Counted from the stretch's first letter, positions 35,501 to 47,107 are shown. The stretch is DNA of 64,000 nucleotides from Amaranthus tricolor (GCF_026212465.1 NC_080049.1:6580064-6644063); one strand, 5' to 3'. Notes: generated by a model not told the origin, from the sequence alone. Translations and numbers: made by a program.

Positions 35501-36802
35501 ATGGCAAGCAAGCGGGCACGCGCTTCGGGGTCTACCTCACAACCCATCGTTCCAGCCATTGAGCGCGATGAGGATTTTCCCGACGTTATTTTCTGCAGTG
35601 AAGATCAGCGACAAAAATTTCAACATCTCAAAGGTCGCATTGTGTCATCTAAGTGGATCGATCGTTCAGCACTCGAACGATTAGGTATACTCGAACCCAC
35701 ACGCGATTTATTTGCTTCTCTTGGTTTATCTACTTTGTTTAATGCATGTCATAATACTCATGAGCATCTTACTTTAGAATTTGTGAGTTCATTGTGGGAA
35801 GATATTAGTGATAGGAGCAAACCTAAGTTGCGGTTTCGGCTGCTCAACCGGAATTTTTCCTTGACCGTTTCGCAATTAGCTAAATGTTTTAGCCTCCCTA
35901 CGGGAGGAGATTTGCGAATACCCCAAGGGGGTGAGGCATGTGATCTATTTCGCCGATTAACTTGTTTGACCAATGTTAACATGTCACACTTGCATATTAA
36001 TCAAGTTCAACATCCATGTGTGCGTGTGTGTCTGAAATTCTTTAGTTCATGTTTGTTTGGTCGAGCCGATCATCACTCCGCTCGTAGTTTGGATTTAAAC
36101 ATCTTAGCTAGGTATTTCTTGGCGGGAAATACAGACATCAATATTAACATCCCTGTTTTTCTTTGGAAACACCTGTTATCCATTTCCCGCCATGCTATTT
36201 CTTCGAGCCAGGATGTTGTTATTGGGGGTTTGGTTACTCGCATCGCGACTAAATTTCAAATTCCTGATGATGAGGTTGTGAGTGCTGATTGTTTATTATC
36301 TTTACAGCACCTAGGTCAATGTGGCTATTTGGTGGAGGGTAGTCAGGGGGGTTTTCGGTGGAAAATTCATTCTCGTCCCCCGTTTTATATTGATATGCCG
36401 ACAGAGGATTTACCATCTTTGGAGCCCAACCGGGCTCATTACTTATTTCCTGCGGCTTTCCCTGCTGAGTCCTCCGGAGCTCGTGCGGGACCTCCGCTGG
36501 GACCATCCCCGGTGGCTCCCCAAGGGTACTCCCCTTTTGAACAGCTCATGATTGACAATTTCAATGCTATGCAATTATCTCAGCAGCAAATGGCCGCCCA
36601 ATTGACCTCTTTGGACGCTCGATTCACTCACTTCGAGCTCCAATCCCAGGCTGCCTTTCGACCACTGCTTGATTACCATCATCAACAAGGTCATTTTCAT
36701 GCCGACGTTCAGTATCCTGATTGGTATTTCCCCCCTCCTACCTATCAGGAGGATGACGATGATGATGAGCAGCAGGATGATGGCTTTGACCCCATGGGTT
36801 AG
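35501..36802 (+). CDS. Athila env-like / ORF-1 family protein, 433 aa
   Basis: An intact ORF in the position where Athila elements carry their env-like gene, same strand as pol. It opens MASKRARASGSTSQ (basic, nuclear-signal-like), then FPDVIFCSEDQRQKFQHLKG and a WIDRSALERLGI segment, matching my memory of the ATHILA ORF-1 family (Pfam ATHILA). A conserved region of about 280 residues is followed by a Pro/Ala-rich part, a Gln-rich helical segment (about 345-385) and an acidic tail (EDDDDDEQQDD). I see no signal peptide and no convincing transmembrane helix, so 'envelope' describes position, not demonstrated function. ATG context is gtgtaATGGC after a long A tract. How it is expressed (splicing or internal initiation) is unknown. 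Confidence 0.85.
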   Translation: MASKRARASGSTSQPIVPAIERDEDFPDVIFCSEDQRQKFQHLKGRIVSSKWIDRSALERLGILEPTRDLFASLGLSTLFNACHNTHEHLTLEFVSSLWEDISDRSKPKLRFRLLNRNFSLTVSQLAKCFSLPTGGDLRIPQGGEACDLFRRLTCLTNVNMSHLHINQVQHPCVRVCLKFFSSCLFGRADHHSARSLDLNILARYFLAGNTDININIPVFLWKHLLSISRHAISSSQDVVIGGLVTRIATKFQIPDDEVVSADCLLSLQHLGQCGYLVEGSQGGFRWKIHSRPPFYIDMPTEDLPSLEPNRAHYLFPAAFPAESSGARAGPPLGPSPVAPQGYSPFEQLMIDNFNAMQLSQQQMAAQLTSLDARFTHFELQSQAAFRPLLDYHHQQGHFHADVQYPDWYFPPPTYQEDDDDDEQQDDGFDPMG

Positions 36803-37815
36803 TAGGCTCTTGCCGCCCTCTCAAACTCTGAGGACAGTGCTTGATTTAGCTTGGGGGGGGGGTCTTGATTGCTGCTTTGGCTTACTCTCTTGTATATTCT
36901 ATTGCTTTTAGTGTAGTTGTTTTGGTCGGAGTTGGTTGTTTCTCTCCTTTTTGCAGGTTCTTTTGCAAGTCCCACTTTGGATAACGTAATGATTTTCTGT
37001 ACTTCAGCTTGCATTAGGAAGTTTAGTGGTGAGATCTTCCCCACTCTTTCCATAATTTATCCTTGAGTGTTTTTACTGCTTTGTTAGGATTGTTGCATGG
37101 TTTGTACCACTCATTAGGAGTGGGAGTTTACATGTGACCAAAAATACTGTATTGTTTTCTTAGTTGTAATGTATTTCTTTCTCCTTCGATACCCCTTTGG
37201 ATTCTTGACAAAGTATGTTTCCCTGTACCCTATGGTTGAAAAATTTTTAACACATGTGATTACTGAGACCGGTCATTGCAGACTGTTGGATTCCTTTTCC
37301 GATTCCTGGGTATTATTGAAACTTGTATTTTTGAGCTTTATTACCTGTTGTTTGGAACAAGGAAGAGTTTACCTTGTAAGGACTTGGATTTTGATTTTTA
37401 TCTTCCTATTTTCTTCTTGAGTGATTAGTTCCTGGTGTGTCGCTGATCTCCATCTTGGCTTGGTACTGGTCTTGTTAGCTGTGTAATCGCATGATGAGCA
37501 TGATAGAAGGCGTTCATTTGTTAAAAGCCATGCCACATTATTTCAGAAGACATAAATTGCCATATGATCCTTTATTTTAAGCCCTACATTTTCTTTCATA
37601 ACTATCCGCATTATAAACCTTTTGACCCTATTTGATCAACCCAAGTCTAGCTTGGGGGAGCAATTTGTTAGTTAGTGGGCGGTATATATTCTGTCATCTG
37701 GCTCACATTTACGTGCATGGGGTACTTAAGTTAGGTTGATTATTTCCTCATTGTTGGAGTGTGCTTATCTAGTTTGTCATATATCATCATCTTCTTCATT
37801 GTTCAATTTAATTTC

Positions 37816-37847
<32 letters not shown>

Positions 37848-37952
37848 AAAAAAAATAAAATAAAATTAAAAAAAAAAAAGGGAAGAGTAGAGAAAAACCC
37901 TCTTGGTTTGTCATACGTTGTCATCTTCTCATTATTCATATTTATGTAGTTT

Positions 37953-37989
<37 letters not shown>

Positions 37990-38754
37990 AGTAAAATTTG
38001 TCTCACATCTTTTATTTTATTGTACATTTTCGCCTTTGCAAGTTGTAAATCTCTTATCGATTAATGATGATATGACGGTGCTTTCCATTAGTTGGGTTGG
38101 TTCGGTAGTTATGAGTTGAAGTTATTTGGAGTTGTTTTAGCCTCATCTTTAGGCTACGTTACTTTTTAGATTATGCTCCCCTAAAATAGACTTCCAGCCC
38201 GAATATTTCCAAATTTGATCCTACCTTTGACCCAAAACCTCACTACAAGCCCAATAAAGACCTTCTTGATAATCGTGCAGTTATATGTGCTTCCTCGACT
38301 TAGTACCTTGCCAAGATCTGAGAGTATGTGATGCATTTCGAGTCGACCTTTATAGGCTAAGTGACATTATCTACCCTTTAAACACATGAGTGTTGTTGAG
38401 ATGGGAGGGTGCCTTATTAGCATTTTAGGCTACAAAAAACTGATTCATATGCACATCTTTTGCATATTTATGGGCGGAGAGCGATCGAGTACATTTTATA
38501 CTCGCCACAAATAGAGGAGTGTCCACCGTGAGAACTCTTACCTTGATTCCTCGTTATTCCTCAGTGATAAGGCTTGAATTTGCTTATATGATATTTCACT
38601 CTTGGATCGGTATTGAATTAATTGGATGCTTTGATTGAGAGGATGTGATCACAAGTGCTCTGCGATGTTGCTTTTATAGGGTGAAGCATACTTTTATTCT
38701 TAGAACCTTGTCCTGTTTGCTTGAGGACAAGCAAAGGTTCGGCTCGGGGGAGTT
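36803..38754 (+). other. Athila 3' non-coding region with polypurine tract
   Basis: Non-coding. It holds three purine blocks: tagcttggggggggggtc (near 36848), tctagcttgggggagc (near 37648) and the terminal ggctcgggggagtt (38741-38754), which abuts the 3' LTR and is the polypurine tract that primes plus-strand DNA. Two A-rich tracts lie at 37817-37879 and 37953-37986. The tail ttgaggacaagcaaagg is conserved in Athila-like elements. The ORFs at 36669-37420 are not credible. Confidence 0.75.
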
Positions 38755-40153
38755 TGATGTGCATGTTTTATATACTATTTCTTACCATTCCCCCATTGCA
38801 TTTTCATAGCATTTCTCGCGTATTATGCTTCATTTTTCCATTGGTTTTTATACTTGGTTGGAGTGTTTGTTTCCCATCTGTTTTGTAGGAATAAAGCTCT
38901 AATTAGGCCAGGAATCGACCCTCGGAGCGAGATTTGCAAGTTGAAAGGTCGTAAGCTACTCGAAGTATCAATTTTGTGCTGACAAAGACACGCACCCGGG
39001 CGGGTTTCCACATACCCGGCCGGGTCAGCATCCAATACTTAGAAGATTTTTGAAGAGGTTTTTTTTGGCAGAAATGCTATCACACGGACCCGGGCGGGTA
39101 TCCACAGACCCGGCCGGGTGAACCTCTCAAACCCGGGCTGGTTTCCTCATACCCGGCCGGGTCTGTTCCAAAACTTAGAAAATCTTTGGTCTTTGAGATT
39201 TGGCTTTGCCTCGTACCCGGGCGGGTTTCTTCATACCCGGTCGGGTCCAGCGGTTATTTTTTTTTGTAACTTCCGGTAACCTCCGATCTTTTTGGAAGGA
39301 GATATATATAGCATTTGAAGGGAATTTTAGGGCACGCTTTTTTTTCTCTGGTTTTTTTTTTCTTTTCCTTAGGATTTGATATCAATGGGGATTTCTATTA
39401 TTTCTTGCTTTGGAAGATTGTAATTCAACAATCGGAATTTGTAATTTTAATTATATTAAAGGTATTTTCTTTCAATCCTAATTTCTTGTTCTCGTTTATC
39501 ATCGTTATCCTTGCATGATTATCTCTCCATTAAGTTTGAATTTAATGTCCCCCATGAATTTCATTCTTGAATCTCTTGTTAGTTTTAATATGCGTAGTGA
39601 GTAGTTTTATTGCTAGGGCTTGGTGAAACTATGCAAAAGATCATGATTTTTGTTTGATTTTAGGATTTAAACTCGGTTTGTCTAGGTGATTCAATTGATA
39701 GGTTTTGTATTGATTGCATGTTTGGCCAATTTGCAAGTTTTATTCACTCAATTCTATAAGCGAAAGTTGTGAGTTTGAGTGAAAGATTTCCTTCTTTGAA
39801 CAGTTAAGCTTTAATCGCGATAGCTTCTTTTATTGTTTGATTGTCGAATTTGTTTGCGAGAGCAACACATTCCTTCGCCTATATTCATTCCTATCCCAAT
39901 TATTGTTCATGAATCATGATCGATGCATAGTGAATCCTTCTTAGCCCTAGGTTTTTAATTATTGAATTTCATTCATCTCTTGTTTTTGCATTATATTAGA
40001 TAAACAAAAATTTCCAACATTTGATTGTTAGCGTTAGTGAACTTGGTTCAACTTGTGATTTTACTTGTCCTTCCACAGTGGTTCGACCCTACTTACCCAA
40101 CTATACTAGTTAGGTGAATTAGGAATTATTTTTGGTAGCAAAACGACCTACCA
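38755..40153 (+). repeat. Athila 3' LTR
   Basis: 1399 bp, identical to the 5' LTR except position 39770 (T for C, in a CpG). Followed directly by the target duplication gtagg. Confidence 0.95.
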
Positions 40154-40158
40154 GTAGG

Positions 40159-41246
40159 TAAGTCTGGAGTATTGGTTGGATGTCTAGAGGAAGGATTATA
40201 AAGAGGGAAGTCACAGAAAGGGAGTATGTCAGGAATAGTACTAGAGGGTAAGTAAAAGGTTGAAAAAGGGGAAGTACTTAAAATTGTTTGATGAAAAGGG
40301 AAGTTTTTCTCATAAAAGATCACATCTCTAGTAATAATGAACTTTTTAGTGGCTAGGTCATAGACTTTGTATGCTTTCTGTGCATAGGGGTAGCCAAGGA
40401 AAACACATGAGTGTGCTCTTGGTTTAAATTTAGTTCATCCTTCTTTAAGTGTAGACACGTAACAGAGGCAGCTAAAAGCTCGCAAATGAGTTATATTAGG
40501 TGGCTTGCCAAAGAATTTATGATTAGGTGATATATTTTGTAAACACTTGAGAGGTAGGCGATTAATGATGTAAACGACACATAAAACGCATTCACCCCAA
40601 AACTGAGGTGGAACATTAGATTGGAAGTATAAGGCTCGAGCTGTTTCTAAAAGATGTTTATGCTTCCGTTCAACTACCCCATTTTGCTGGGGTGTGTCCC
40701 TACAACTCTTTTGGTGTTCAATACCTAGCTGTTGAAATAAGGCTAACATATTACCTTTAAAAGCTGCTATGCATTGTCAGTGCGAACAACTTTAACACAC
40801 ATATAATATTGATTTTGTATAAAAGCAAACAAGTGTTTAACCATGTCAACACAATTTGATTTGTTTTTTAGCAAGTACACCCAAGTTAGTCTACTAAAAT
40901 CATCCACAATAGTCAAGCAAAAATTACAATCAGTATGTGTCTTATGAGGATATGGACCCCATATATCGAGATGTAGAAGATAAAAAATATGAGTAGATTT
41001 GATGTAGCTATCATGAAAAGGAAGTCTAGTTTGTCTTGAAGCTGGGCAAATAGTACAAATCAAGGATTTTTTAATGCCATTTACATCTATATCCAGGAAA
41101 AGAGTTTTGAGCTTTGAGAAAGGTGCATGACATAGTCTCAAATGCCATAGCTTAGCATGTTCAAGCATAGACTTTGAGTGTACAAGAGATGTTTGACCAG
41201 TAGAATGGATCATAAAGTTGACACGCATGATTCTTGGAGGCAGCAA
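40159..41246 (-). pseudogene. Copia-A integrase remnant
   Basis: The minus strand encodes the integrase zinc-binding region (LWHLRLCHAPFSKL ... CTICPASRQT, 40767-41246), the core with LHLDIWGPY and VVRTDN, then after a frameshift the rest (40435-40749: [19 protein letters not shown] with the catalytic Glu, [16 protein letters not shown]). The linker toward RT continues to 40159 and is cut by the Athila element. The D, D and E residues are all present, but the frame is broken between the second D and the E. Confidence 0.85.
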
Positions 41247-41652
41247 AGTGGTTTTTAACTAGTGTATAATACATGCCTTGTGCATTATTACCAAGATGCA
41301 AAGAGATTTTCTTTAAGGGATCCTAAAGGAAACAAGAATGTTGAGAAAAAGCAATATTGACACCCATATCCAAACAAATCTTATGCAAGGATATTAAATT
41401 AAAATGAAATGTAGGAACAAAAGGACATCGTTTAGCAATATATCAGTACATAATGCAGCATCTCCTTCTTTACTGACTCCATGCTTTGTACCATCTGCTA
41501 TTGTGATTTTATGCTGAGATATAGATATATCTTTAATATTTGTGAATAATGTAAATCATTACAGATATGATCAGTTGAACCCCTATCCACAATCCACTGA
41601 GTAAAGAATTAGAGAGTAAAATAAGAGGACCTACGAGATGAGTTGAACTAGC

Positions 41653-42535
41653 TTAAGCAACTTGTTCATCTATGGCACTTTCTTTACTGCCAAGAAGGGA
41701 AAGAAGATTAGTATATTGTTCACTTATTAATCTGAATTGATTACTTGTAGTAGAATTTTCTGTGCATTCCTCATTTTGAGCAAGGGCAGCGTATTTTTTG
41801 GTGGGATTTGGTTTGCCTTTGTTAGGGTAGCCATGTAGTTTGAAGCACCTACTGATACTGTGTCCTGCAATCTTGCAGTGGTCACAAAAATAAGGTCTTC
41901 TTCCATTATGGTTGGGTTTAATGTGATGAGAGGTCTTCCATTTATCAGCAGCCAAGGTCATAGGTTCCAAAGTAGTGTCATTTTTGTTAAAATCTTTGTG
42001 GCTTTCCTCTTGTAATAACATGCAATATACATCACTAACATCAGGGAGATCTTTACTCATAAGAAGATTGGATTTGGCTTGGTTGAACTGAGGGTCTAAT
42101 TTCATCAAGAATGCCATAACTCTCTGATCTTGTTGAATCTTCAAAAAATTGTTAGTGGGGTTGCAAGTGCAAACAAGTAAAGGTCTAAGATCATCTATCT
42201 CGTCCCATAGAAACTTTACTCTAGTAAAGTATTCTGCTACACTCATATTGGGTTCTTGAAATGTATTTAAGAGTCGTACTTGAAGTCTATACATTTGAGA
42301 TAATGAGGGATTACCAAACCTTGCTTCAAGATCACTCCAAATACATGGGCTATCTTAAAATACATTATGCTTTTGGCTTTATGTCGCTCTAAAGAGGCAA
42401 TGATCCAACCTGTGACCATATTATTACATCGTTTTCATGCTCGTTCATCTTGGGATCCTTCATCAAGTTGAGGCAGACTTCCATTCACAAATGACATTTT
42501 GTTTTTTGCATCAAGACTTATGACAAGTTGAGGTA
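41653..42535 (-). pseudogene. Copia-A gag remnant with zinc knuckle
   Basis: From 42294 the minus strand encodes a UBN2-type gag core (MSVAEYFTRVKFLWDEIDDL, QRVMAFLMKLDPQFNQ) and a CCHC zinc knuckle (CDHCKIAGHSISRC). The N-terminus is shortened compared with Copia-B: only a small piece near 42480-42535 remains, followed by a deletion toward the primer-binding site. Between 41247 and 41653 the protease region is present only as broken fragments. Confidence 0.8.
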
Positions 42536-42606
42536 GATATCACAAGGAAAGAAAAAAATAGTTTCTTGAAAAAAAAAATGGCTCAAAAACACAGGGATTT
42601 ATTCCT

Positions 42607-42911
42607 GCTCTGATACCATAATACAATATAGCATTTATGATGTTTAGATGTAATCAATAGAGACAAATGAAAGAAGAGAAGAAAACTTTCTCATATTATT
42701 AACAGATCAATATAGTACAACAAATGGCCTTATATATAAGCCTGAGAAACAAAAGAAATAACTAACTTGTAACTAACTATTCTGATTATAAGACTAAGCT
42801 AGCTAACTGTAGTTAAAGGAAGAAACATAAAAGAAAAAATAACAAGGATCAGAAGGATAGTGACAAAGCTATCTTCAATCAACATCTTTGGTGTATCCAT
42901 TATCCTTATCT
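42607..42911 (-). repeat. Copia-A primer-binding site and 5' LTR
   Basis: The LTR (42619-42911, 293 bp) is homologous to 25833-26125. In element orientation it starts AGATAAGG in place of TGATAAGG and ends TTA in place of TCA. TGGTATCAGAGC (42607-42618, minus strand) is the tRNA-Met primer-binding site. Confidence 0.85.
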
Positions 42912-43519
42912 CAAGTCTATACAAAACTTGAGGAATATGCTGAAGTGGTAAGTAGTACTCCACAAAGTAAAAATAAAAATTAGGGGCACATTCATAACTA
43001 CAATTACTGGTTTGGAATTCCTTTTCTAGTCGGCTTTGTACATGACTCTACAAGTCTACAATTTTTATTACTTGTACTCCCTGTCAGTCATTGAATTTTC
43101 TAAAACATTTTTATTTTTTTTTATTTTGCACAACTTATAAACTAAGTGAAATAGGGTGGAAAAGAAAATTAAATGAAAAATGAGATAAAAAAATAAATGA
43201 TATAAAAGGAATAAATGATTAAAATGGAGACTATAAATTCTGTAAATAAAATTAAACAAAATAAGCCAAAAAAAAAAAACATAAAATTAGTTAGATAAAC
43301 TAATATTAAAATTTGGGAAAATTATAAAAGAAAATTAGTATGACAAATTTGTACTTTCAAAAAAAAAGTAATACAAATTTGTGACTTTTTTTTAATCCCA
43401 AATGGTGTAATAGTAAATCAAATTAGCAAAGAAGCGCACAAAATAGATTAAACCATATAATCTTCATTTAACTATATTTATATCAATACAATGATCAACT
43501 ATACGAAAGGGGAAAAAGA
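42912..43519. other. Intergenic and 3' side of the WIP gene
   Basis: AT-rich. 'ttgtactccctgtcagtc' near 43073 may be a MITE end. No gene supported. Confidence 0.4.
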
Positions 43520-43780
43520 TTAATTAGGTCCCCAACAGCTTAAATACATAACTTTTCTAAGAGATTCTTCAGATTGTTTCAATTTATGATCCCTAACATT
43601 CTGGGAAATTACAGATGAAGATGGCCCAGAAAGCTTCTTAGCCTGGGAGTAAGATCTGATATTATTCTTAGTATATTGTTGAAGGGACCTTATTGTATGA
43701 TTCCATCTTGCATATCCATGATCTTTCATGCCTTCAACAGCCGCCATTACTATCCATGATCTACTTCTTACTGAACTCAT
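43520..43780 (-). CDS. Wound-induced protein (WIP, DUF3774 family), 86 aa
   Basis: A complete intronless gene. The protein begins MSSVRSRSWIVMAAVEGMKD, has the core GYARWNHTIRSLQQYTKNN and RSYSQAKKL, a variable linker, and ends SEESLRKVMYLSCWGPN, the family's C-terminal signature. Length and composition are normal for DUF3774. It is closer to the copy at 46859 than to the one at 8313. A minus-strand TATA box lies at 43906-43914 (TATAAATA), about 125 bp before the ATG. Further upstream (about 43990-44060) are 'accccggttta' and 'ggaccccac', faint counterparts of the conserved block upstream of 47107. A MITE begins at 44073. The biochemical role is unknown; wound or hypoxia induction is inferred from relatives. 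Confidence 0.92.
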   Translation of the reverse strand: MSSVRSRSWIVMAAVEGMKDHGYARWNHTIRSLQQYTKNNIRSYSQAKKLSGPSSSVISQNVRDHKLKQSEESLRKVMYLSCWGPN

Positions 43781-43905
43781 TGTAGTTTTTTTAATGGTGA
43801 AATTAGGAAGAAATTGGGGAAATTTAATTTAATAGAATAATTTGTAAGATTGAATTGTATTCTGATGCAGGTTTGATGATTTGAGGATGGTAGATAGAAG
43901 TGTGT

Positions 43906-43914
43906 ATTTATAAA
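43906..43914 (-). promoter_or_regulatory. TATA box of the WIP gene at 43520
   Basis: TTTATAAATA on the minus strand, 126 bp upstream of the ATG, the same box and spacing range as the other WIP copies. Confidence 0.65.
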
Positions 43915-44072
43915 GGGTGCTAGAAGACGGATAGATGGGATGGGAGTGTGGGATAAAACCGCTAGAGTAGCAGATTGTTTTCGCAATACCGTTGGAAGAG
44001 AGTACCCCGGTTTACTACTGGAAATGATTGTTTTTTTAAGGATATTGGACCCCACGGAAAATTTGTAACGAA

Positions 44073-44336
44073 TACTCACTCCAATTCACTTTTAATGTCT
44101 TATTTGCTTTATAAATTATATCTAATATACTTATTTAATTATTAATAACTCTAATTATACATAATTAAAAATTATAAAAAATTCATATAAATAATTTTTA
44201 CATTGAGACGAATCAAATAAGATTTCACTGGACTATGTTTTAACTTATAGGTTAATAACAAAATACAAACTAAAAGTAAGAGATGAATAATATCCAAAAA
44301 GCAAATGAGACATTACTAGTGAATTAAATGGAGTAT
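44073..44336. mobile_element. Stowaway-like MITE (family M)
   Basis: About 264 bp. Inverted ends TACTCACTCCAATTCAC and (other strand) TACTCCATTTAATTCAC. Core words acgaatcaaataagatttca and ctatgttttaacttatagg match the copies at 46031, 46359, 52620 and 53812. No coding capacity. It sits 160 bp upstream of the WIP TATA box. Confidence 0.7.
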
Positions 44337-46030
44337 TAAACTATGTGAGCAGGATTAAAATTGACAAAAAATGAGAAATAAAATGTATTTAATATTCTTC
44401 TTTATAGTGTCTAGCTATTTCTCTTCTCTAGAGATTTTGAATTTTTCTTTTCAAGCGCCTAATCAATTTGCTGAACCAAAACAACTTTGTTTTGCAATCA
44501 AAAAATAGAGTATGAAAATTTGCCCCATACCTATTTCTTTCTTCACCTAAATCCAAACTGTCACTCACTTAATTAACCCACGAAACACCCTAACCTTTGA
44601 TACCACTTAAAATAAAAAGTTCTAGACATCACGACAATGGAGTTATCAAATAAACAAGACAAAACACTGAGCATGCAAGAACACAAATTTTAATGGTGTA
44701 AGAAAACCTCTCCTTCAAATAGAATATATTTAATTAACTGTTAAACAATAAATTAATGAAATTTCACTCACAAAACTAGAACTCACTTCCGATCTATCAA
44801 AATTTCCTTTTTTAATGGAGTTCACACGATCGTACATAAAAGAGACTCAAAGACTACTCAAAATCTATTTCTCTCTATGTATTTTTGATACATTATCATA
44901 TAGCCCACTAAATCAATAAAAGATCTCTAAAAAAAGGCACGTGGTGTCACATGAAAAATCCACACTAAAACATTTGGTCACAAACAATTTCTTAACAGGT
45001 ACTAGGCAAGTGGTGGCAATTGAGGTAAGACTTGATTAAGTACTTCCTCTATTTTATATTATTACATGCTATAATACAACAAAAGGAGAATAATACAAAG
45101 AAAAAGACTAATATACCCGTTGATGATGTGGGTTTCAAACTTTCAATTACAAAAAAATAAAAATTTAATTTTATTCCAAATTCATGTTATAACAAACATT
45201 AATTTAAAATTTTTCGAAATAACAGCAATTTTCTTAGACTTAATTTAATTTCAAATTTTTTAGTTAACAAAAACTTGATTTACCAAATGATCAATTCAAA
45301 AGTTCTCGGGCCTAATTTGAAATCTCACCAACCATTCAGTATTAAAAAACGGATCTAGCATCAATGCTTAAAAAAAATAATACAATCACACCAATAAAGG
45401 AGATTAATAAAATAGAGGATATAATCAAAGATAACATAACCAAACATTAAAAAATCATACCAAGAAATTAGAGCATCAAATCATAATTGTCACTCAAACC
45501 AAGAAATCATCACAAAAATCGCAATAGAAAGGAAGACAAAATTTGAGAACTTAACCCTCTTGCATTTCTTTTTTTTTTTTTTTTCTTTTAAAGAACCAAC
45601 TTCAAAATAAGAATTTCATATTTTATTTTTTTTAATTTGTATTGACTGGACTATTTATTTAGTTTGACGATTCAAATTATTCCTTTGATTTTCTTGTATT
45701 TGTTTCTTTTTATTTATTCATTTTAAGTTTTTCATTTTAGGTGTGAAAAAATTTAAATTAGATTTTTAAAATAAATTTGAAAATAAAACATATTTAAAAT
45801 TTTATTAGATTCATTTTGATGTAAAGTTTTTAATATATGCTCTCTCGTATTCATCTAAAGTGTCTAGTTATACTTTTTACCATTTTTTTGGTAGTCAAAG
45901 GGACTATAAGTGAGAGAAAAAGAGTTGTGTTTTTAAATTTTGATGGGATAAAGCGAGATTAGTAAGTGTAAATGAGTGAAAATGTTAAATTAGTAGGTGT
46001 AAATTGATAAAATTGTAATATCCAGAATAA
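44337..46030. other. Intergenic, no gene seen
   Basis: AT-rich. 45838-46020 starts 'atatgctctctcgtattcat' and may be part of another MITE. No supported ORF. Confidence 0.4.
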
Positions 46031-46257
46031 ATATTCCCTATTATTCATTTTACTTGTCTCTACTTTTTCATACTTGTCGAGGTAACATATTGTAATATCT
46101 CTAATTATGCTTAATAAAAAAATATGAAAAATTGCTATTAATAATCCTTACATTGAGACGAAGAAAAAAAACCTTACTTGACTATATTATAATTTATAGA
46201 TTAAGAATAAAGTACAAATCAAACGGAATTGACAAGTAAAATAAATAAGAGGGACTA
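46031..46257. mobile_element. Stowaway-like MITE (family M)
   Basis: Ends tattccctattattcattt and aaataaatagaggga-like are imperfect inverted repeats; the core has 'aatatctctaattatgc' and 'cttacttgactatatt', matching the family. Same orientation as 44073. Confidence 0.6.
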
Positions 46258-46358
46258 GAAGACTTTTAGAGCGATTTGACCCAACAAGAAAATATAAAAA
46301 TTTAAGTTGAACAAAAGGGAGTAATTTTCATAATTTATTTATAATGCATTCCTAAACA

Positions 46359-46610
46359 TACTTCTTCCATTCCAAAGTAGTTGTAATATTAGAGAAATTA
46401 CACTATTTATTCATCATTCTTAATTTGTAATTAGTTTTTAATATATAGATTAAAACATAATCAAGTAAGATTTTGTTTGATTTGTTTCATTGCAAAGATT
46501 ATTAATATAAAATTTTTATAAATTTTTATTATATATAAGTAAAATTATTAAAAATTGAATTAATATATTAAATTGTTAAAAATAAAATTGCAAGTGAATT
46601 AAAAGGAGTA
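46359..46610. mobile_element. Stowaway-like MITE (family M), opposite orientation
   Basis: Starts tacttcttccattccaaagt and ends gaattaaaaggagta; the core words appear as reverse complements (cttaatttgtaattag, ttaaaacataatcaag). It lies 250 bp from the stop of the WIP gene at 46859. Confidence 0.65.
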
Positions 46611-46858
46611 AGTATTAAAACTCAAAAGTTAACTCAAAATACGCGCAAAAATGAAAGTAATTAAAGTAGACGGACAAAAGAAAAGAGACAAAACGAGAGA
46701 TAAGAAGGAAGGTTCAACTACTCTAATTAGAGGTAGAAAAAAAATAGTAGACAGTAATATATGGAGTATGAAATAGAAGTATTAGTATAAACTAGAATGA
46801 TTAATTACAATATTATACAGAATTGTATTGTTTAAAGCATACTCTAATATTTTAGGAG

Positions 46859-47107
46859 TTAAGAGTTGGGACCCCAACAACTCAAATACATGACTGTTCT
46901 AAGGGATTCATCACATTGTTTGGTTTGTTCATCCTTCATTTTCTTAGAAATTAAGGAAAGTTTATTAGCCTGATGATATGATCTCACATTATTCTTCAAA
47001 TGTTGTTGAAGAGATTTCATGGTATAATTCCATCTTGCATAACCGTGATCCTTCATGCCTTCTACTGCTGCCATTACCATCCATGTTCTACTCTTTATTG
47101 AACTCAT
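46859..47107 (-). CDS. Wound-induced protein (WIP, DUF3774 family), 82 aa
   Basis: A complete intronless gene on the same strand as 43520-43780 and 3.1 kb from it. The protein opens MSSIKSRTWMVMAAVEGMKD, then GYARWNYTMKSLQQHLKNN and VRSYHQANKL, a short linker, and ends DESLRTVMYLSCWGPNS. The N-terminal 30 residues are nearly the same as those of the 43520 copy, so the two are recent tandem duplicates. A TATA box is at 47204-47211 (minus). Upstream, at 47315-47480, is a block also present upstream of the WIP stub at 54105. Function beyond the family label is unknown. Confidence 0.92.
   Translation of the reverse strand: MSSIKSRTWMVMAAVEGMKDHGYARWNYTMKSLQQHLKNNVRSYHQANKLSLISKKMKDEQTKQCDESLRTVMYLSCWGPNS

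Larger units (their letters stand above)
27887..40153 (+). mobile_element. Young, structurally complete Athila-type Ty3/gypsy retrotransposon
   Basis: 12,267 bp inserted into Copia-A with a perfect 5-bp target duplication gtagg (27882-27886 and 40154-40158). Order: 5' LTR, tRNA-Asp primer-binding site, gag-pol in one ORF, env-like ORF, about 2 kb of non-coding 3' sequence, polypurine tract, 3' LTR. The LTRs are each 1399 bp and differ, by base-by-base reading, only at 28902 (C) against 39770 (T). Both ORFs are open. The long LTR, an env-like gene after pol, the protease motif DLGAS and the conserved non-coding tail (ttgaggacaagcaaaggtt) all point to the Athila lineage. It is likely a very recent insertion and may be autonomous. 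Confidence 0.93.
25833..42911 (-). mobile_element. Copia-A: Ty1/copia (Ale-like) element split by Athila
   Basis: A minus-strand element of about 4.8 kb once the Athila insertion is subtracted. 5' LTR 42619-42911, 3' LTR 25833-26125, both 293 bp and differing at about 21 positions by hand (about 7%). The primer-binding site TGGTATCAGAGC (minus strand, 42607-42618) abuts the 5' LTR, and the polypurine tract CTTGAGGGGGGA (26126-26137) abuts the 3' LTR. The flanks taaat and caagt differ by two transitions, so the TSD is uncertain. Small size, tRNA-Met primer and gag type suggest the Ale lineage (inference). Close relative of Copia-B. Confidence 0.85.
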
